From assembly GCF_001541225.1 (NCBI RefSeq), contig NZ_LMTS01000087.1:35718-99717 (forward strand): a DNA stretch of 64,000 nucleotides, in the 5' to 3' direction. The notes under the pieces were generated by a model. That model had not been told where the DNA came from. It saw only the letters and a list, made by a program, of their open reading frames with translations, and made no database searches. The stretch's first letter is position 1; every line of letters starts with the position of its first letter. Made by a program: the position numbers and the translations under genes. The stretch comes from Variovorax sp. WDL1 (GTDB taxonomy: Bacteria; Pseudomonadota; Gammaproteobacteria; Burkholderiales; Burkholderiaceae_C). Shown here piece by piece: positions 24,214-31,632 of the stretch.

Positions 24214-24236
24214 GCCCCGCCTTTGCGGGGCTTTTT
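24214..24236 (+). terminator. Intrinsic terminator after microprotein gene
   Basis: GCCCCGC/GCGGGGC stem with a CTTT loop and five T residues. Confidence 0.9.
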
Positions 24237-24282
24237 GTCGTCTGGCGCGTGGTTGGTGCGACTGCGTCGGGTCGCCGCTAGC

Positions 24283-24312
24283 TATACAACGGATGAGCAG
24301 CTGTTGCTCATC
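24283..24312 (+). promoter_or_regulatory. GCTATAC box and leader hairpin before 112-aa gene
   Basis: GCTATAC at 24280-24286 is followed by the perfect inverted repeat GATGAGCA/TGCTCATC (24292-24312). The hairpin would be at the 5' end of the message, about 90 bases before the start codon. Confidence 0.35.
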
Positions 24313-24402
24313 GGGTCGACGGACTCGTTAACCATCCGCCGGGCTTCGACCACTTCGAGCCCGAGGGGCTCGGATGACGCGGCAAGGCGGACATTCTCGA
24401 GA

Positions 24403-24741
24403 ATGGAAAACATGCAGGAACTTGCAAAGGTGTTGGGGTCGATGAACTTCTTCCTTCAGCTCGCGCTGTTGGCAGGCGTCATCTACGCATCGCGCGATGC
24501 CATGGAACGCTTGCTCGCTCTGCGTGCCCAAGGGTTCGTGAAGACGGCGCCCGCGGTCGCGCTCATCGCTGGATGGGCATTCGGCGGCTATATGCTGGCC
24601 GGCCCGCTCTGCGCATTCGGTGCAGGCCTGGTCACTGCCTTGGGCATCGGGGTGTACGGCAGCGTCAAGCGCGAGCTGAAAGCTCGGGCCGCTCAGCAGC
24701 AGTGGCGACCCGCCCAGGACGCGGACATTCACGACAGGTAG
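24403..24741 (+). CDS. Two-to-three-helix membrane protein, 112 aa
   Basis: A 112-residue inner-membrane protein. Hydrophobic stretches cover residues about 15-30 (FFLQLALLAGVIYA) and 45-80 (VALIAGWAFGGYMLAGPLCA onward), with a basic Gln-rich cytoplasmic tail. ATG 24403 (MENMQEL) or ATG 24412 may be used; the long upstream extension of the frame is Ser/Arg-rich and crosses a terminator. No family recognised. A strong terminator follows. Confidence 0.7.
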   Translation: MENMQELAKVLGSMNFFLQLALLAGVIYASRDAMERLLALRAQGFVKTAPAVALIAGWAFGGYMLAGPLCAFGAGLVTALGIGVYGSVKRELKARAAQQQWRPAQDADIHDR

Positions 24742-24756
24742 CGCTGTCTGATTCGG

Positions 24757-24783
24757 GGCCCTCATCATGAGGGCCTTTTTTCG
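24757..24783 (+). terminator. Intrinsic terminator after 112-aa gene
   Basis: GGCCCTCAT/ATGAGGGCC 9-bp stem around C followed by seven T residues. Confidence 0.9.
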
Positions 24784-24804
24784 GCCCTTGCCCTCCCGCC
24801 TCGA

Positions 24805-24811
24805 GCTAAAC
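24805..24811 (+). promoter_or_regulatory. GCTAAAC -10-like box for NTase-like gene
   Basis: GAGCTAAACCG, 45 bp before the ATG at 24857; TTCTAGACT lies 8 bp nearer and is an alternative. Confidence 0.4.
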
Positions 24812-24856
24812 CGTCCTTTCTAGACTGTGCAGGACAATCATCAATGGAGATTTGAC

Positions 24857-25963
24857 ATGGGCGGAAACGCACTAAATGGCATCCGGCATACGCGGCGCTT
24901 CAGCGCCGCTGAGTACCACCCCCTTGTTTCCGACGTGTTGGGCCGGGTGCAAACCATCGTGGGCCCCAACCGGCGCGCTGCAGTCATCCCGGCGTACCGG
25001 GCCAAGGAGTCGTTCGGAGACATGGATGTCCTCGTAGAAGTGACGGACGGCTCTGCGTTCGACTTTCGGCATTCCCTTGCCCGCGCATTCGGCATCGACT
25101 ACCTGGTCAGTGACGGCTCGCCGGTAAACCAGCTTGATGCGCCGGTCGAAGCTGAAGTCGCGGTTCGCACCGTTGCTCAGCTTGCGGCATCGGGCAAGAC
25201 GTACAGCTTTGCCTTCAACGAGCTTCAGGTCGACATTCTGCCAACGTCGCCGCTGGCGTTTGACACCTCGCTTTCCTACTACGGGTACAACGACTGCGGG
25301 AACCTCCTGGGACGGGTCGTGCACTCCTTCGGGATGAAGCTCGGGCACCTGGGCTTGCTCTACCCCTTCAAAAGCGGAACCCACGAATTCACAGAACTGC
25401 TGGTGGAACGCGACTGGAGGACCATCCTTCCCGCGTTCGGATGGCAGTACGAAACCTGGGCGGCTGGCTTCGACACGCTCGAGGACATCTTTCGCTTCGT
25501 CGCGAGCACTCCGTTCTTCAACCCTGACATCTTTCAGCTGCACAACCGAAACGCTAAGAGCCGGGTGCGCGACAGAAAGCGAACCAGCTACAAGGGTTTC
25601 CTTGCCTGGCTCGAAGAGCAGCCCGCTGGGAGCTTGCCCGCCTATCCGTATGAAGCTGCGAAGGACAAGTACCTTCCGATGTTGATGGAGCGGCTGGAGG
25701 GGTGCGGCTTTCGCGAGCGCTACGCCGCAACCGCGGCCGAGTTCCGGAACTGGAATGAAGCGCGAGCGCGGTTTTGTGGCGAAGTGGTGCGCGATTGGTC
25801 GGGGCTGGACGGGCGAGACCTGGCCGGCTTGATGACCGATGTGCGCACTGCGATGGGGAGCAACCCTGCCGAAGTCCAGGCGTACGTGCTGTCGCACAGC
25901 GACGCGCAATTGAAGGAGTTGGTCACCCAATGGTCTCGCCAGCGCTTGAACGCCGCAGTTTGA
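24857..25963 (+). CDS. Nucleotidyltransferase-like protein, 368 aa
   Basis: A 368-residue cytoplasmic protein. Near residues 40-60 PAYRAKESFGDMDVLVEV has the spaced acidic pair of a polymerase-beta-type nucleotidyltransferase, and a third acidic position is likely in FNELQVDILP (about 120). GGAGATTTGAC before the chosen ATG (MGGNALNG) is a good ribosome site, while the upstream GTG has none. The C-terminal 200 residues are helical. Comparable proteins are found in large phages and plasmids, from memory; the substrate is unknown. Single gene ending at a strong terminator. Confidence 0.65.
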   Translation: MGGNALNGIRHTRRFSAAEYHPLVSDVLGRVQTIVGPNRRAAVIPAYRAKESFGDMDVLVEVTDGSAFDFRHSLARAFGIDYLVSDGSPVNQLDAPVEAEVAVRTVAQLAASGKTYSFAFNELQVDILPTSPLAFDTSLSYYGYNDCGNLLGRVVHSFGMKLGHLGLLYPFKSGTHEFTELLVERDWRTILPAFGWQYETWAAGFDTLEDIFRFVASTPFFNPDIFQLHNRNAKSRVRDRKRTSYKGFLAWLEEQPAGSLPAYPYEAAKDKYLPMLMERLEGCGFRERYAATAAEFRNWNEARARFCGEVVRDWSGLDGRDLAGLMTDVRTAMGSNPAEVQAYVLSHSDAQLKELVTQWSRQRLNAAV

Positions 25964-26009
25964 TTCACACCACGAGTGCAGCCCAGCCTGTTGCGCGCGC
26001 TCACCCTTC

Positions 26010-26045
26010 AACGCCGACCATGAACCTGGTCGGCGTTTCCTTTTT
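26010..26045 (+). terminator. Intrinsic terminator after NTase-like gene
   Basis: AACGCCGACCA/TGGTCGGCGTT 11-bp stem with a TGAACC loop followed by TCCTTTTT. Confidence 0.9.
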
Positions 26046-26089
26046 CCGAGTTCGGCCCGTAGGCGGACCTGTCCGACGTCGCACACAAC

Positions 26090-26319
26090 TTGCTCGCGCC
26101 CCGGAGGGTCCGCGCAGCTCTTGTGGTTCTCACCATGTGTGCGCTTCGTGGTGTCGCCGTTCTCGGGGCAACGCCGTTCTACCATGCCCCCTGGGCGCGA
26201 TTTCTCGGGCTCATTGCCGGACAGCACTGGGCGTACTGGCCGTCGTCTACGGTTCAGTGTGGCTGCTCTTGCGTGGGCGCGCGTCGGGAGCTTGGCCTTT
26301 CCTGGCGGCCGCCCGGTAA
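26090..26319 (+). pseudogene. Probable frameshifted small membrane protein
   Basis: Frame one (from TTG 26090) reads ALVVLTMCALRGVAVLGA then PWARFLGLIAG. A second frame continues TALGVLAVVYGSVWLLLRGR to a stop at 26319. Joined at about 26222 by restoring one base, the two give a plausible 75-residue protein with two membrane helices. Neither frame alone is convincing. The rest of the 25963-26464 gap shows GCTACGAC and GCTATAGC boxes near 26355-26385 but no other gene. This call rests on hydrophobic pattern only. Confidence 0.35.
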
Positions 26320-26463
26320 CCGGCCGGTACCGTAATCATGTTCAGGCCTGTGGTTGCTACGACCTACTAGGAGCTCTGGCTGCTATAGCACTCTCCCCGG
26401 CCACTCAGCAGTCACTGCGAGGCGATTGCACGGTTATCCCGAATAGACGCGCGCGGGCGGACG

Positions 26464-26853
26464 TCAGGTAAGGAATCGCTCGGCGTGGAGCGGTGACGGA
26501 ACCAGGCAGACCGCGGAGCGGCCAAAGATTCGGTAACGGTTGCGGGCGACAAAGCGGTAGACTGCATCCCGAACCGGTGCAGGCACCAGCCACGCCGCCC
26601 ACGCGAGCCGCCATGCCCCGCCGACTACGTGAAGCACGCGCAGGATGGCCGCCGTATGCTGCCAAGTCTGCGTCCCGTCCACAAGCAGAAGTGTTTCCAG
26701 TCCACTGACCTTCAGCCCGGCTGTCGCCAGCAGGCGCCGCCCGGTCTCGCCTTGTATCGAAGCGAACTGGAACACGGCGTCCTTGTCGTGCTTCAGGAGG
26801 AACTGGACCCAACCATTGCACAGGAGGCACTGTGCGTCGAAGACGACAATCAC
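26464..26853 (-). CDS. DCC-family (DUF393) thiol-disulfide oxidoreductase-like protein
   Basis: A 129-residue protein with the DCC signature at its start: VVFDAQCLLCNGWVQF, a Dx(2)CxxC pair, followed by FASIQG and the C-terminal RIFGRSAVCLVPSP. The family is thioredoxin-like and often sits beside DoxX and DUF4166 genes; its exact reaction is not established. AGGAGGCGAC before the GTG start is a strong ribosome site. The GTG overlaps the stop of the DUF4166 gene by four bases, so the two are coupled. Confidence 0.85.
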   Translation of the reverse strand: MIVVFDAQCLLCNGWVQFLLKHDKDAVFQFASIQGETGRRLLATAGLKVSGLETLLLVDGTQTWQHTAAILRVLHVVGGAWRLAWAAWLVPAPVRDAVYRFVARNRYRIFGRSAVCLVPSPLHAERFLT

Positions 26854-27380
26854 GTCGCCTCCTGGGTGGGAAGCACGAGGTAGCCTCGATACGCGACAAC
26901 CAGGCCCGCGCCCGGCACAGTGGCGCGCACATGAAAGTTCAGCCTGTTCGCCGTCCCCGTTTCTTCCGCGGTGACGCGCGGCATGAGCCACGTGGGGCAG
27001 CGAATGCCTGCAAACCACAGTTGCCGCAGGCGCATGACGAGCTTGCCCTCCACAGCTTCCAGTTGGAACGCCATGCGCGCAGTGCCCAGCTGCTCGACGA
27101 TGCCTGGCGTGTCGAGTCGCAACGTTGAGCTCATCGCTGAGGCGGGAAACCTCCGCGTCCAGTGCTCGGTTGTCGGCGAGGCGTCCAGGCTGAATACCAG
27201 CGACCCGTGATTCTGACGACGCGGTGTACCGAGCATTCGGGCAAGCAGCTTGCCGGCCAGCGTGCTGGGTGCCTCGGTCTCAACGGCGCCGCGCAGCTCG
27301 TGGCAGCCCGCGAGCGTATGGAAGAGCCGCACCTCCGGGTCGAGCGTGGTGAAGCTCGGCCCCATCGCGCGTTCATACAT
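26850..27380 (-). CDS. DUF4166 domain protein
   Basis: A 176-residue protein matching DUF4166 in layout: MYERAMGPSFTTLDPEVRLF at the N-terminus, then WTRRFPASAMSSTLRL, a long beta-rich middle and FHVRATVPGAGLVVAYRGYL near the end. The domain is often fused to or beside oxidoreductases and DCC/DoxX proteins, and its role is unknown. The ATG MYERAMG follows AGGAACACCCTCT. Upstream in-frame codons lie outside the family. It is the first gene of the operon with the DCC protein. Confidence 0.8.
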   Translation of the reverse strand: MYERAMGPSFTTLDPEVRLFHTLAGCHELRGAVETEAPSTLAGKLLARMLGTPRRQNHGSLVFSLDASPTTEHWTRRFPASAMSSTLRLDTPGIVEQLGTARMAFQLEAVEGKLVMRLRQLWFAGIRCPTWLMPRVTAEETGTANRLNFHVRATVPGAGLVVAYRGYLVLPTQEAT

Positions 27381-27475
27381 AGAGGGTGTTCCTGTCAAGG
27401 CGCGGACCCCTGTCGAGCGCCTTGCTCGAAAATCGGTGCGGATGCTGCGGGTGGACGTTTCAGGTGCATGCCGAA

Positions 27476-27482
27476 GTCTAGC
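27476..27482 (-). promoter_or_regulatory. GCTAGAC -10-like box for DUF4166/DCC operon
   Basis: GGCTAGACTTCGG on the minus strand, 95 bp before the ATG. It faces boxes for the divergent DUF3223 gene. Confidence 0.35.
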
Positions 27483-27547
27483 CATCCGGGCTACGGCTAG
27501 CAGGGGCGCGATGCCTGCGACAATTCAGCCCTTGACCGGGACAGAGC

Positions 27548-28300
27548 GTGGCGAAACCGATTCAGCTATCCAACGGCCGAACCTGGCCAACACAGCGGGC
27601 AGCCCTAGACCATTTCAAGGCGATGCTGGCGCGCTATTCGGACGACGAACGCGTCGACAACCGGATGGACCATCTCGACTTGGTTGCGCTCCTAGACCGC
27701 TTCGACCTTTCGGTTACCGACGACGCTCCGAAGACCGGCGCCGGCGCGCGCTACTTCATGCGCAGGCTCAACGTCGGAGATGGCTACAGCTCTTCAGGCT
27801 TCTGGCTCGCCCGCATCGACGCCGAGCCGACTGACTTCAGCTACATCGCTGCCCTCAAGGGAACGCCACGCTCGGACGCGAAGGAGTTCTACGACACCTG
27901 CATGGCCACGGTGCGGCCTGTGCTGACCGAAGCAAAGCTTGAGTTTTTCGCTGCCCACGCAGGCTTGGACGGACAGGTGCCCTGCGAGGTGACGGATGAG
28001 ATGCTCACGCCAGAGCAAGCATTGATTGACCATGCATGGCCAACGTTCGGCCAAATCGTCGGTGCATTCAGAGTCCATCAGGGATGGGCGACCGAGATTC
28101 CGGCAACGGCAATCCGCGCGCCTCACGGGGACGAGCGCCAAAGCTCGTTCTCCGACCACGTTGTTGCGCAGGCGTTCTGCGATTTTCATCGCAGCGTCGC
28201 GACGCTCCGAGTGATTTCCGCACGGGGTGGTCCGGCGATGGAGGCTGAGAAGCGCAGAACAGTTGTCAAGCGCCCCGTCCCGCTCCCGCCGCGACCGTAG
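27548..28300 (+). CDS. DUF3223 (DCL-like) domain protein
   Basis: A 250-residue protein starting at GTG. Residues 1-85 match DUF3223, the bacterial relative of plant DCL: PIQLSNGRTWPTQRAALDHF, then MLARYSDDERV, DHLDLVALLDRF. In plants DCL is needed for plastid rRNA maturation; a similar RNA-linked role here is only inference. The remaining 165 residues are unrecognised, ending in a Pro/Arg-rich tail (RRTVVKRPVPLPPRP). Divergent from the DUF4166/DCC operon. Confidence 0.75.
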   Translation: MAKPIQLSNGRTWPTQRAALDHFKAMLARYSDDERVDNRMDHLDLVALLDRFDLSVTDDAPKTGAGARYFMRRLNVGDGYSSSGFWLARIDAEPTDFSYIAALKGTPRSDAKEFYDTCMATVRPVLTEAKLEFFAAHAGLDGQVPCEVTDEMLTPEQALIDHAWPTFGQIVGAFRVHQGWATEIPATAIRAPHGDERQSSFSDHVVAQAFCDFHRSVATLRVISARGGPAMEAEKRRTVVKRPVPLPPRP

Positions 28301-28391
28301 GGTAACCGAGCCGCCGCCTCCTTGAGCAAGCGCCAAACTATGAGCCGTGAAAAAATCGCGCAGAGTTTTCCACCGAACCCGTGCATCACTC

Positions 28392-28400
28392 TGTGGATAA
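28392..28400 (-). other. Consensus DnaA box
   Basis: TGTGGATAA on the plus strand is TTATCCACA on the minus strand, a perfect match to the 9-bp DnaA box. A near match TTTTCCACC lies about 30 bp to the left. It sits in the 275-bp gap between the DUF3223 and DoxX genes, next to the gene-free repeat region. A single perfect box may be chance. Confidence 0.4.
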
Positions 28401-28529
28401 CCGGTGTACTTCGCGCCGAACCCGCATCAGCGCTTGGTTTGAACAGAGTGCCTCCAAATCGAGCGGTCGACGTTCTGGACAACAGCGTGCACTTGACAAG
28501 GCTCGAAGTACTGCGCCCAGAAAAAGCTG

Positions 28530-28549
28530 ACGGCGCCCGAAGGCGCCGT
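28530..28549. terminator. Terminator hairpin between convergent genes
   Basis: ACGGCGCC/GGCGCCGT 8-bp stem around CGAA; T-rich on both strands, so it can serve the DUF3223 and DoxX genes alike. Confidence 0.75.
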
Positions 28550-28575
28550 TCTTGTTCGGGGCTACGCCCCTGGCG

Positions 28576-28980
28576 TCATGCCCACCACGCCTTGCGCTGT
28601 ACGCCGATACGGTACTTGCCAGCGCCGAACACGGCGATGACAACAGCGGTCAGGAAGAAGAAGGCCTGCAGCTCGAGCGACCAGCCGCCCGACTTGCCGA
28701 GCGCGAAGAGGTGACTCGTGTGGGCCAGTAGTACGGCGACGACCATGTTGACGGCAATCACAATCGCCGCGGGGCGGGTGAACAGACCCAGGAGCAAAAG
28801 CGCGGGAGCGAGCACTTCACCGACGAGGACGAGGTTGGCGAACGCCGCCGGCAGTCCAGCTGCCGACAGCATGCGCTCAATTCCGGCGGTGCCGTTGAGA
28901 ATCTTTGCGGCACCGTGGAAGAGCATGAGGCCGCCCAGGGTTGCGCGAAGAAGAAGTTTTCCGATGTGGTCTGAGGTCAT
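28576..28980 (-). CDS. DoxX-family membrane protein
   Basis: A 134-residue four-helix inner-membrane protein with the DoxX pattern: LLLRATLGGLMLFHGAAKIL, then VLVGEVLAPALLLLGLFTRP, a loop ALGKSGGWSLELQAFFFL and the final RIGVQRKAWW. DoxX proteins act in redox or thiol-stress and quinone-linked functions, often with DCC and DUF4166 proteins as found 1.5 kb away. AAGGACTACCC before the ATG is a good ribosome site. Upstream in-frame codons are not part of the family. Confidence 0.85.
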   Translation of the reverse strand: MTSDHIGKLLLRATLGGLMLFHGAAKILNGTAGIERMLSAAGLPAAFANLVLVGEVLAPALLLLGLFTRPAAIVIAVNMVVAVLLAHTSHLFALGKSGGWSLELQAFFFLTAVVIAVFGAGKYRIGVQRKAWWA

Positions 28981-29174
28981 GGGTAGTCCTTGGGACGTTT
29001 GCGGCGGGCGCCGAGATGCGTGGGCCTGGCTCGGGCGAGCAAGTCCTCCTTGTTGCATAGGCACAGGTTTTGTATGCGCGGGTCCGCCGTCCGCCTGCAG
29101 CACAGTGCACGAGCGCAACCCGGCCTGAAGCCCAGTGATGAGCAGCACGCTCGCGTATAAACCCGTGAGAGCGG

Positions 29175-29216
29175 TTGTGTGCAGCGCCGTGAGCGCAGGC
29201 GTGCGCACACAACTGT
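29175..29216. repeat. Inverted repeat GTTGTGTGC/GCACACAAC
   Basis: Perfect 9-bp arms separated by about 23 bases, upstream of the DoxX gene. The inner bases GCGC...GCGC can extend the stem. Confidence 0.55.
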
Positions 29217-29301
29217 GATGGGGTGGGTACAGGCATCAAAGAGAAAGCGGCCTGCGGGGCTCGGGAAGGCCTCGCTGCGCCCGGTAACGCGATTTCTTAA
29301 C

Positions 29302-29353
29302 CCCCTGTTTCCGGGCCCGTTTAATCGATGACTAACAGGCAAAGAAACAGGGG
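29302..29353. repeat. Inverted repeat CCCCTGTTTC/GAAACAGGGG
   Basis: Perfect 10-bp arms at 29302-29311 and 29344-29353 with a 32-bp AT-richer centre containing ATCGAT. Confidence 0.6.
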
Positions 29354-29452
29354 TAGGCGAGGTTCTTCGGGGTACAAGAGCCCCTCATTTCGGCCGAGGC
29401 CTCCGTAAGCTACTGATTTCATGGGTGAAATCGTCGCTAGGCGTGAGTCCCT

Positions 29453-29584
29453 GGGGCGTACCAGACCTTGCTCGGTTTCGGCCTTGCGGCCGGCTAGCCT
29501 CTTCGCCTCGATGTCGCCGGACTCGCTTCGCTCCTCCGACGCCATTCGGCTCGAGCCAGCACCTTCGCAGGTCTGGTACGCCCC
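29453..29584. repeat. 132-bp element bounded by 16-bp inverted repeats
   Basis: GGGGCGTACCAGACCT at 29453-29468 is the exact complement of AGGTCTGGTACGCCCC at 29569-29584. The 100 bp between contain smaller inverted pairs (GGCCTTGCGGCC). It could fold into a long hairpin or be a small non-autonomous element. No target duplication was found. Confidence 0.6.
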
Positions 29585-29663
29585 ATCGATTTATTCTCCG
29601 AGGTCCCGAAGCTCTTCCCGTTCGTACCCCGTCCCACGGCGGCTCAGGATGGACTTTTCTGCG
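29566..29663 (+). repeat. Direct repeat, copy 1
   Basis: Begins CGCAGGTCTGGTAC, continues through CGAGGTCCCGAAGCTC and ends CGGCGGCTCAGGATGGAC then TTTTCTGC. Paired with the copy at 30416-30511. The last 26 bases are identical in both copies. Confidence 0.7.
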
Positions 29664-30380
29664 CCCTGTAGGGGCGCGCGGATGGACGGCGGGAGGGTAG
29701 GCGGGGGGGCGGCAGGGAGAGGGGAAGCCCCTAGGCGCCGGATGTACTCACGCCTGCCTGCGCAGGTAGACCCAACTCTCGTATCGCAGGAGGGAGCGGC
29801 CTGCCTGCTATCAACGATGAGGCTGCGTCCGGCGTAGAAAGGCTTGGGTCTTCCGGGGCGGCTTAAGCCCCGGGGCGCCGGTAAGGCGCGGCCTTCACCC
29901 GCACAGGCGGAGGTTGGTCTCACGCGGGAGCGCGGCGTTTATGTAGCCCTGCGGGCGCCGGAAGGCGTCGCCTTCTTTGCTCACAGGCATACCTTGCTGA
30001 CAAAGGCTGCTGGCTTTGCTGAGGGGCTACGCGGCTTGCTGAGCTGGTGGTTTACCGGCGCAGGAAGGGTGCATGGACTGCTTCTGCGCAGGTAAGGTTT
30101 GTGAGTCATTCCGGCGCAGGTAGGCTTGAACTGCTGGGGCGCCGGATGAAGTCACGGACTGTTTGCGGCGCAGGAAGGCCTGGGGTTTACCGGCGCAGGA
30201 AGGGTGCATGGAGTCCTCCGGCGCAGGTGAGGTTTGAGAGTACTGCCGGCGCAGGAAGGGTTTGGTGTGGGGCTCGAACGTAGCCTTGCGCCGCGCAAGC
30301 GCGGCGTGAAGTCCCTGGGGCGCAGGCAGAGTCTGGGGCGCCACGCAGGCGTGGCGGTGAGGCCTTAGGGCGCAGGGGCG
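29660..30380 (+). repeat. Degenerate 25-28 bp repeat array, core GCGCAGGAAGG
   Basis: The core GCGC(A/C)GG(A/T)(A/G)GG recurs with starts at 30058, 30086, 30114, 30139, 30168, 30193, 30221 and 30249, giving steps of 28, 28, 25, 29, 25, 28 and 28 bp. More widely spaced members lie at 29760, about 29785, 29833, 30320 and 30370. The 14-17 bp between cores vary. The step is not a multiple of three and the frames shift, so it is not a protein repeat. There is no cas gene and the cores are too degenerate for CRISPR. Confidence 0.65.
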
Positions 30381-30415
30381 GAGCGTGCGGGGGACTCGAA
30401 AAGCCTGGGCATGCT

Positions 30416-30511
30416 CCGCAGGTCTGGTACATCCCTCGGTACTGACGGCCGAGGTCCGGAAGCTCATCGCGTCCGTACCCGTCCCACGGCGGCTCAGGAT
30501 GGACCTTCCTG
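30416..30511 (+). repeat. Direct repeat, copy 2
   Basis: Begins CCGCAGGTCTGGTAC, continues CGAGGTCCGGAAGCTC and ends CGGCGGCTCAGGATGGAC then CTTCCTGC. It matches copy 1 except at scattered positions. The two copies bracket the degenerate array. Confidence 0.7.
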
Positions 30512-30990
30512 CTTTCTGCTCCTTGGGGCTTCGCCCTCTGTGCGTTCTGAGCACTCTGCGCATATACGTCTGCGGGCTATTGGGGCGGCGGGTCTTGGCC
30601 TGCTATGTGTGCTCCCTTTATGGAATCAAGGAGAGGTGGAGGTCTGGCTATGGTGCGCAACGTAGGTTCGGAGTAGCGGATGAGGGGGTAGGAAGGACTG
30701 GGGCTTCCGCTGGACTTAAGCGCTGCGGATGCATGTCGGCATATACAGCTCCCCCACACCGGTGAGCTTCGCTTCCACTTGCCTGCGGCGCGATGAACTC
30801 CCTCGCGGGCAGGACTGCCGGCTCCGTTTTTGAAGGCAAGGAGGGGCTGCGCGAAGGCTTGGTCATGCTCCTGGCGGGGCTGGTGCTGCTTGTGAGGAAG
30901 GGCGGGGAGGCGGTCGGTCCGACGTTGGATTTGACGCGCGGGGGGAGTTCGAGTTGCCACCGGGAACCGCGGGGCGGCAGGCCTGCGGGG

Positions 30991-31030
30991 TGGCGCGGGG
31001 TGGCGCGGCGTGGCGCGGCGTAGCGCGACT
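30991..31030 (+). repeat. 10-bp tandem repeat TGGCGCGGCG
   Basis: Three units TGGCGCGG(G/C)G in exact 10-bp register followed by TAGCGCGACT, about one helical turn per unit. Confidence 0.65.
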
Positions 31031-31033
31031 AGG

Positions 31034-31047
31034 GGAGAACAAGTTCT
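31034..31047. promoter_or_regulatory. Palindrome GAGAACAAGTTCTC
   Basis: A perfect 14-bp palindrome next to the 10-bp repeats. A near-identical palindrome AAGAACATGTTCTT lies upstream of the type I RM locus. Confidence 0.4.
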
Positions 31048-31192
31048 CTAAAGCGTAAAAGGGTGACGGTTCTTTTCGGCCCCGACCAGGGGCTTGGCTG
31101 GAACGCCTGCATGCTGGCGGGGGCACTGGGTGCTGGTAGCAAGGAGGGCCTGCCGGCGCACATACTTCATCCTGCGCAGATAGGGTTTAGGG

Positions 31193-31221
31193 TTTACGGA
31201 TGGACCGCCATCTGTTATAAT
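31193..31221 (+). promoter_or_regulatory. Promoter TTTACG-N17-TATAAT
   Basis: A consensus -10 with correct 17-bp spacing from TTTACG. Transcription would begin near 31229, giving a leader of about 400 bases before the first gene at 31633. The leader has a TGCAGCGC/GCGCTGCA hairpin at 31584-31604. Confidence 0.6.
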
Positions 31222-31632
31222 GCAAGAGCCGTAGGCCGTCTTTCAAGAAGTCTAAACAGATAGCCGCCAAGCCCACCGGGGCCTCACCTGACCACTTCTC
31301 GAGTCCGGGTACGCGGTCCCCGCGCGTGAGGGGTTTGGTCTCCTTCGCATGCCCTGGCCGACACCCGCCGGGCGCCTCGACTCCCCAGAACTTCCAGCCT
31401 CGCGGCAGCCGCATCTGGCCACCCCGACGGTGTCTTCTTCCTCCTTCGGCCCGGCTCGACTCCTGGGCCTGGGGCCTTGCGCTTTCCCGCCAGCGACCCT
31501 CGGCGTCATGGAGCCGTGAGGCATAAACACGCGCGCTAGACAGTCTTCGGGTTGGCCGCCACCTGGCCTGGCCACTCGTCCGGTGCAGCGCGCCTGGCGC
31601 TGCAAGCCCATCCTTCGAGGACCTGCTGAACC

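Larger units (their letters stand above)
28981..31632. other. Gene-free region with several repeat classes
   Basis: About 2.65 kb without a convincing gene. Frames on both strands are low-complexity, lack ribosome sites and change frame across repeats. It holds inverted repeats near 29.2 and 29.3 kb, a duplicated 100-bp block, a degenerate 25-28 bp repeat array, a 10-bp tandem repeat, a palindrome and a good promoter at its right end. The plus strand is strongly G-rich over much of its length. Origin, partition site or structured RNA are all possible. Confidence 0.7.

Noticed and set aside
24872..26227. 451-codon minus-strand frame opposite the nucleotidyltransferase-like gene
   Set aside because: It runs through the terminator and gene of the plus strand and is compositionally a shadow; the plus-strand gene has a ribosome site and motif.
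30058..30260. CRISPR-like array
   Set aside because: Cores are only about 11 bp and degenerate, the variable parts are 14-17 bp, and no cas genes are present.
29591..30563. Minus-strand frames of 110 and 178 codons across the repeat array
   Set aside because: They are Arg/Pro/Ser low-complexity, share only the SILSRRGTG echo of the DNA direct repeat, change frame at each 28-bp unit and have no ribosome site.
30793..31023. 76-codon plus-strand frame beginning MNSLAGRTAGSVF
   Set aside because: A short hydrophobic stretch is present but there is no ribosome site, and it runs into the 10-bp tandem repeat and ends in Arg/Gly low complexity.
31034..31047. LexA/SOS box
   Set aside because: GAAC-AA-GTTC has a 2-bp centre, unlike the spacing of known LexA sites in Gram-positive bacteria, and it does not match the CTGT-N8-ACAG form expected in betaproteobacteria.
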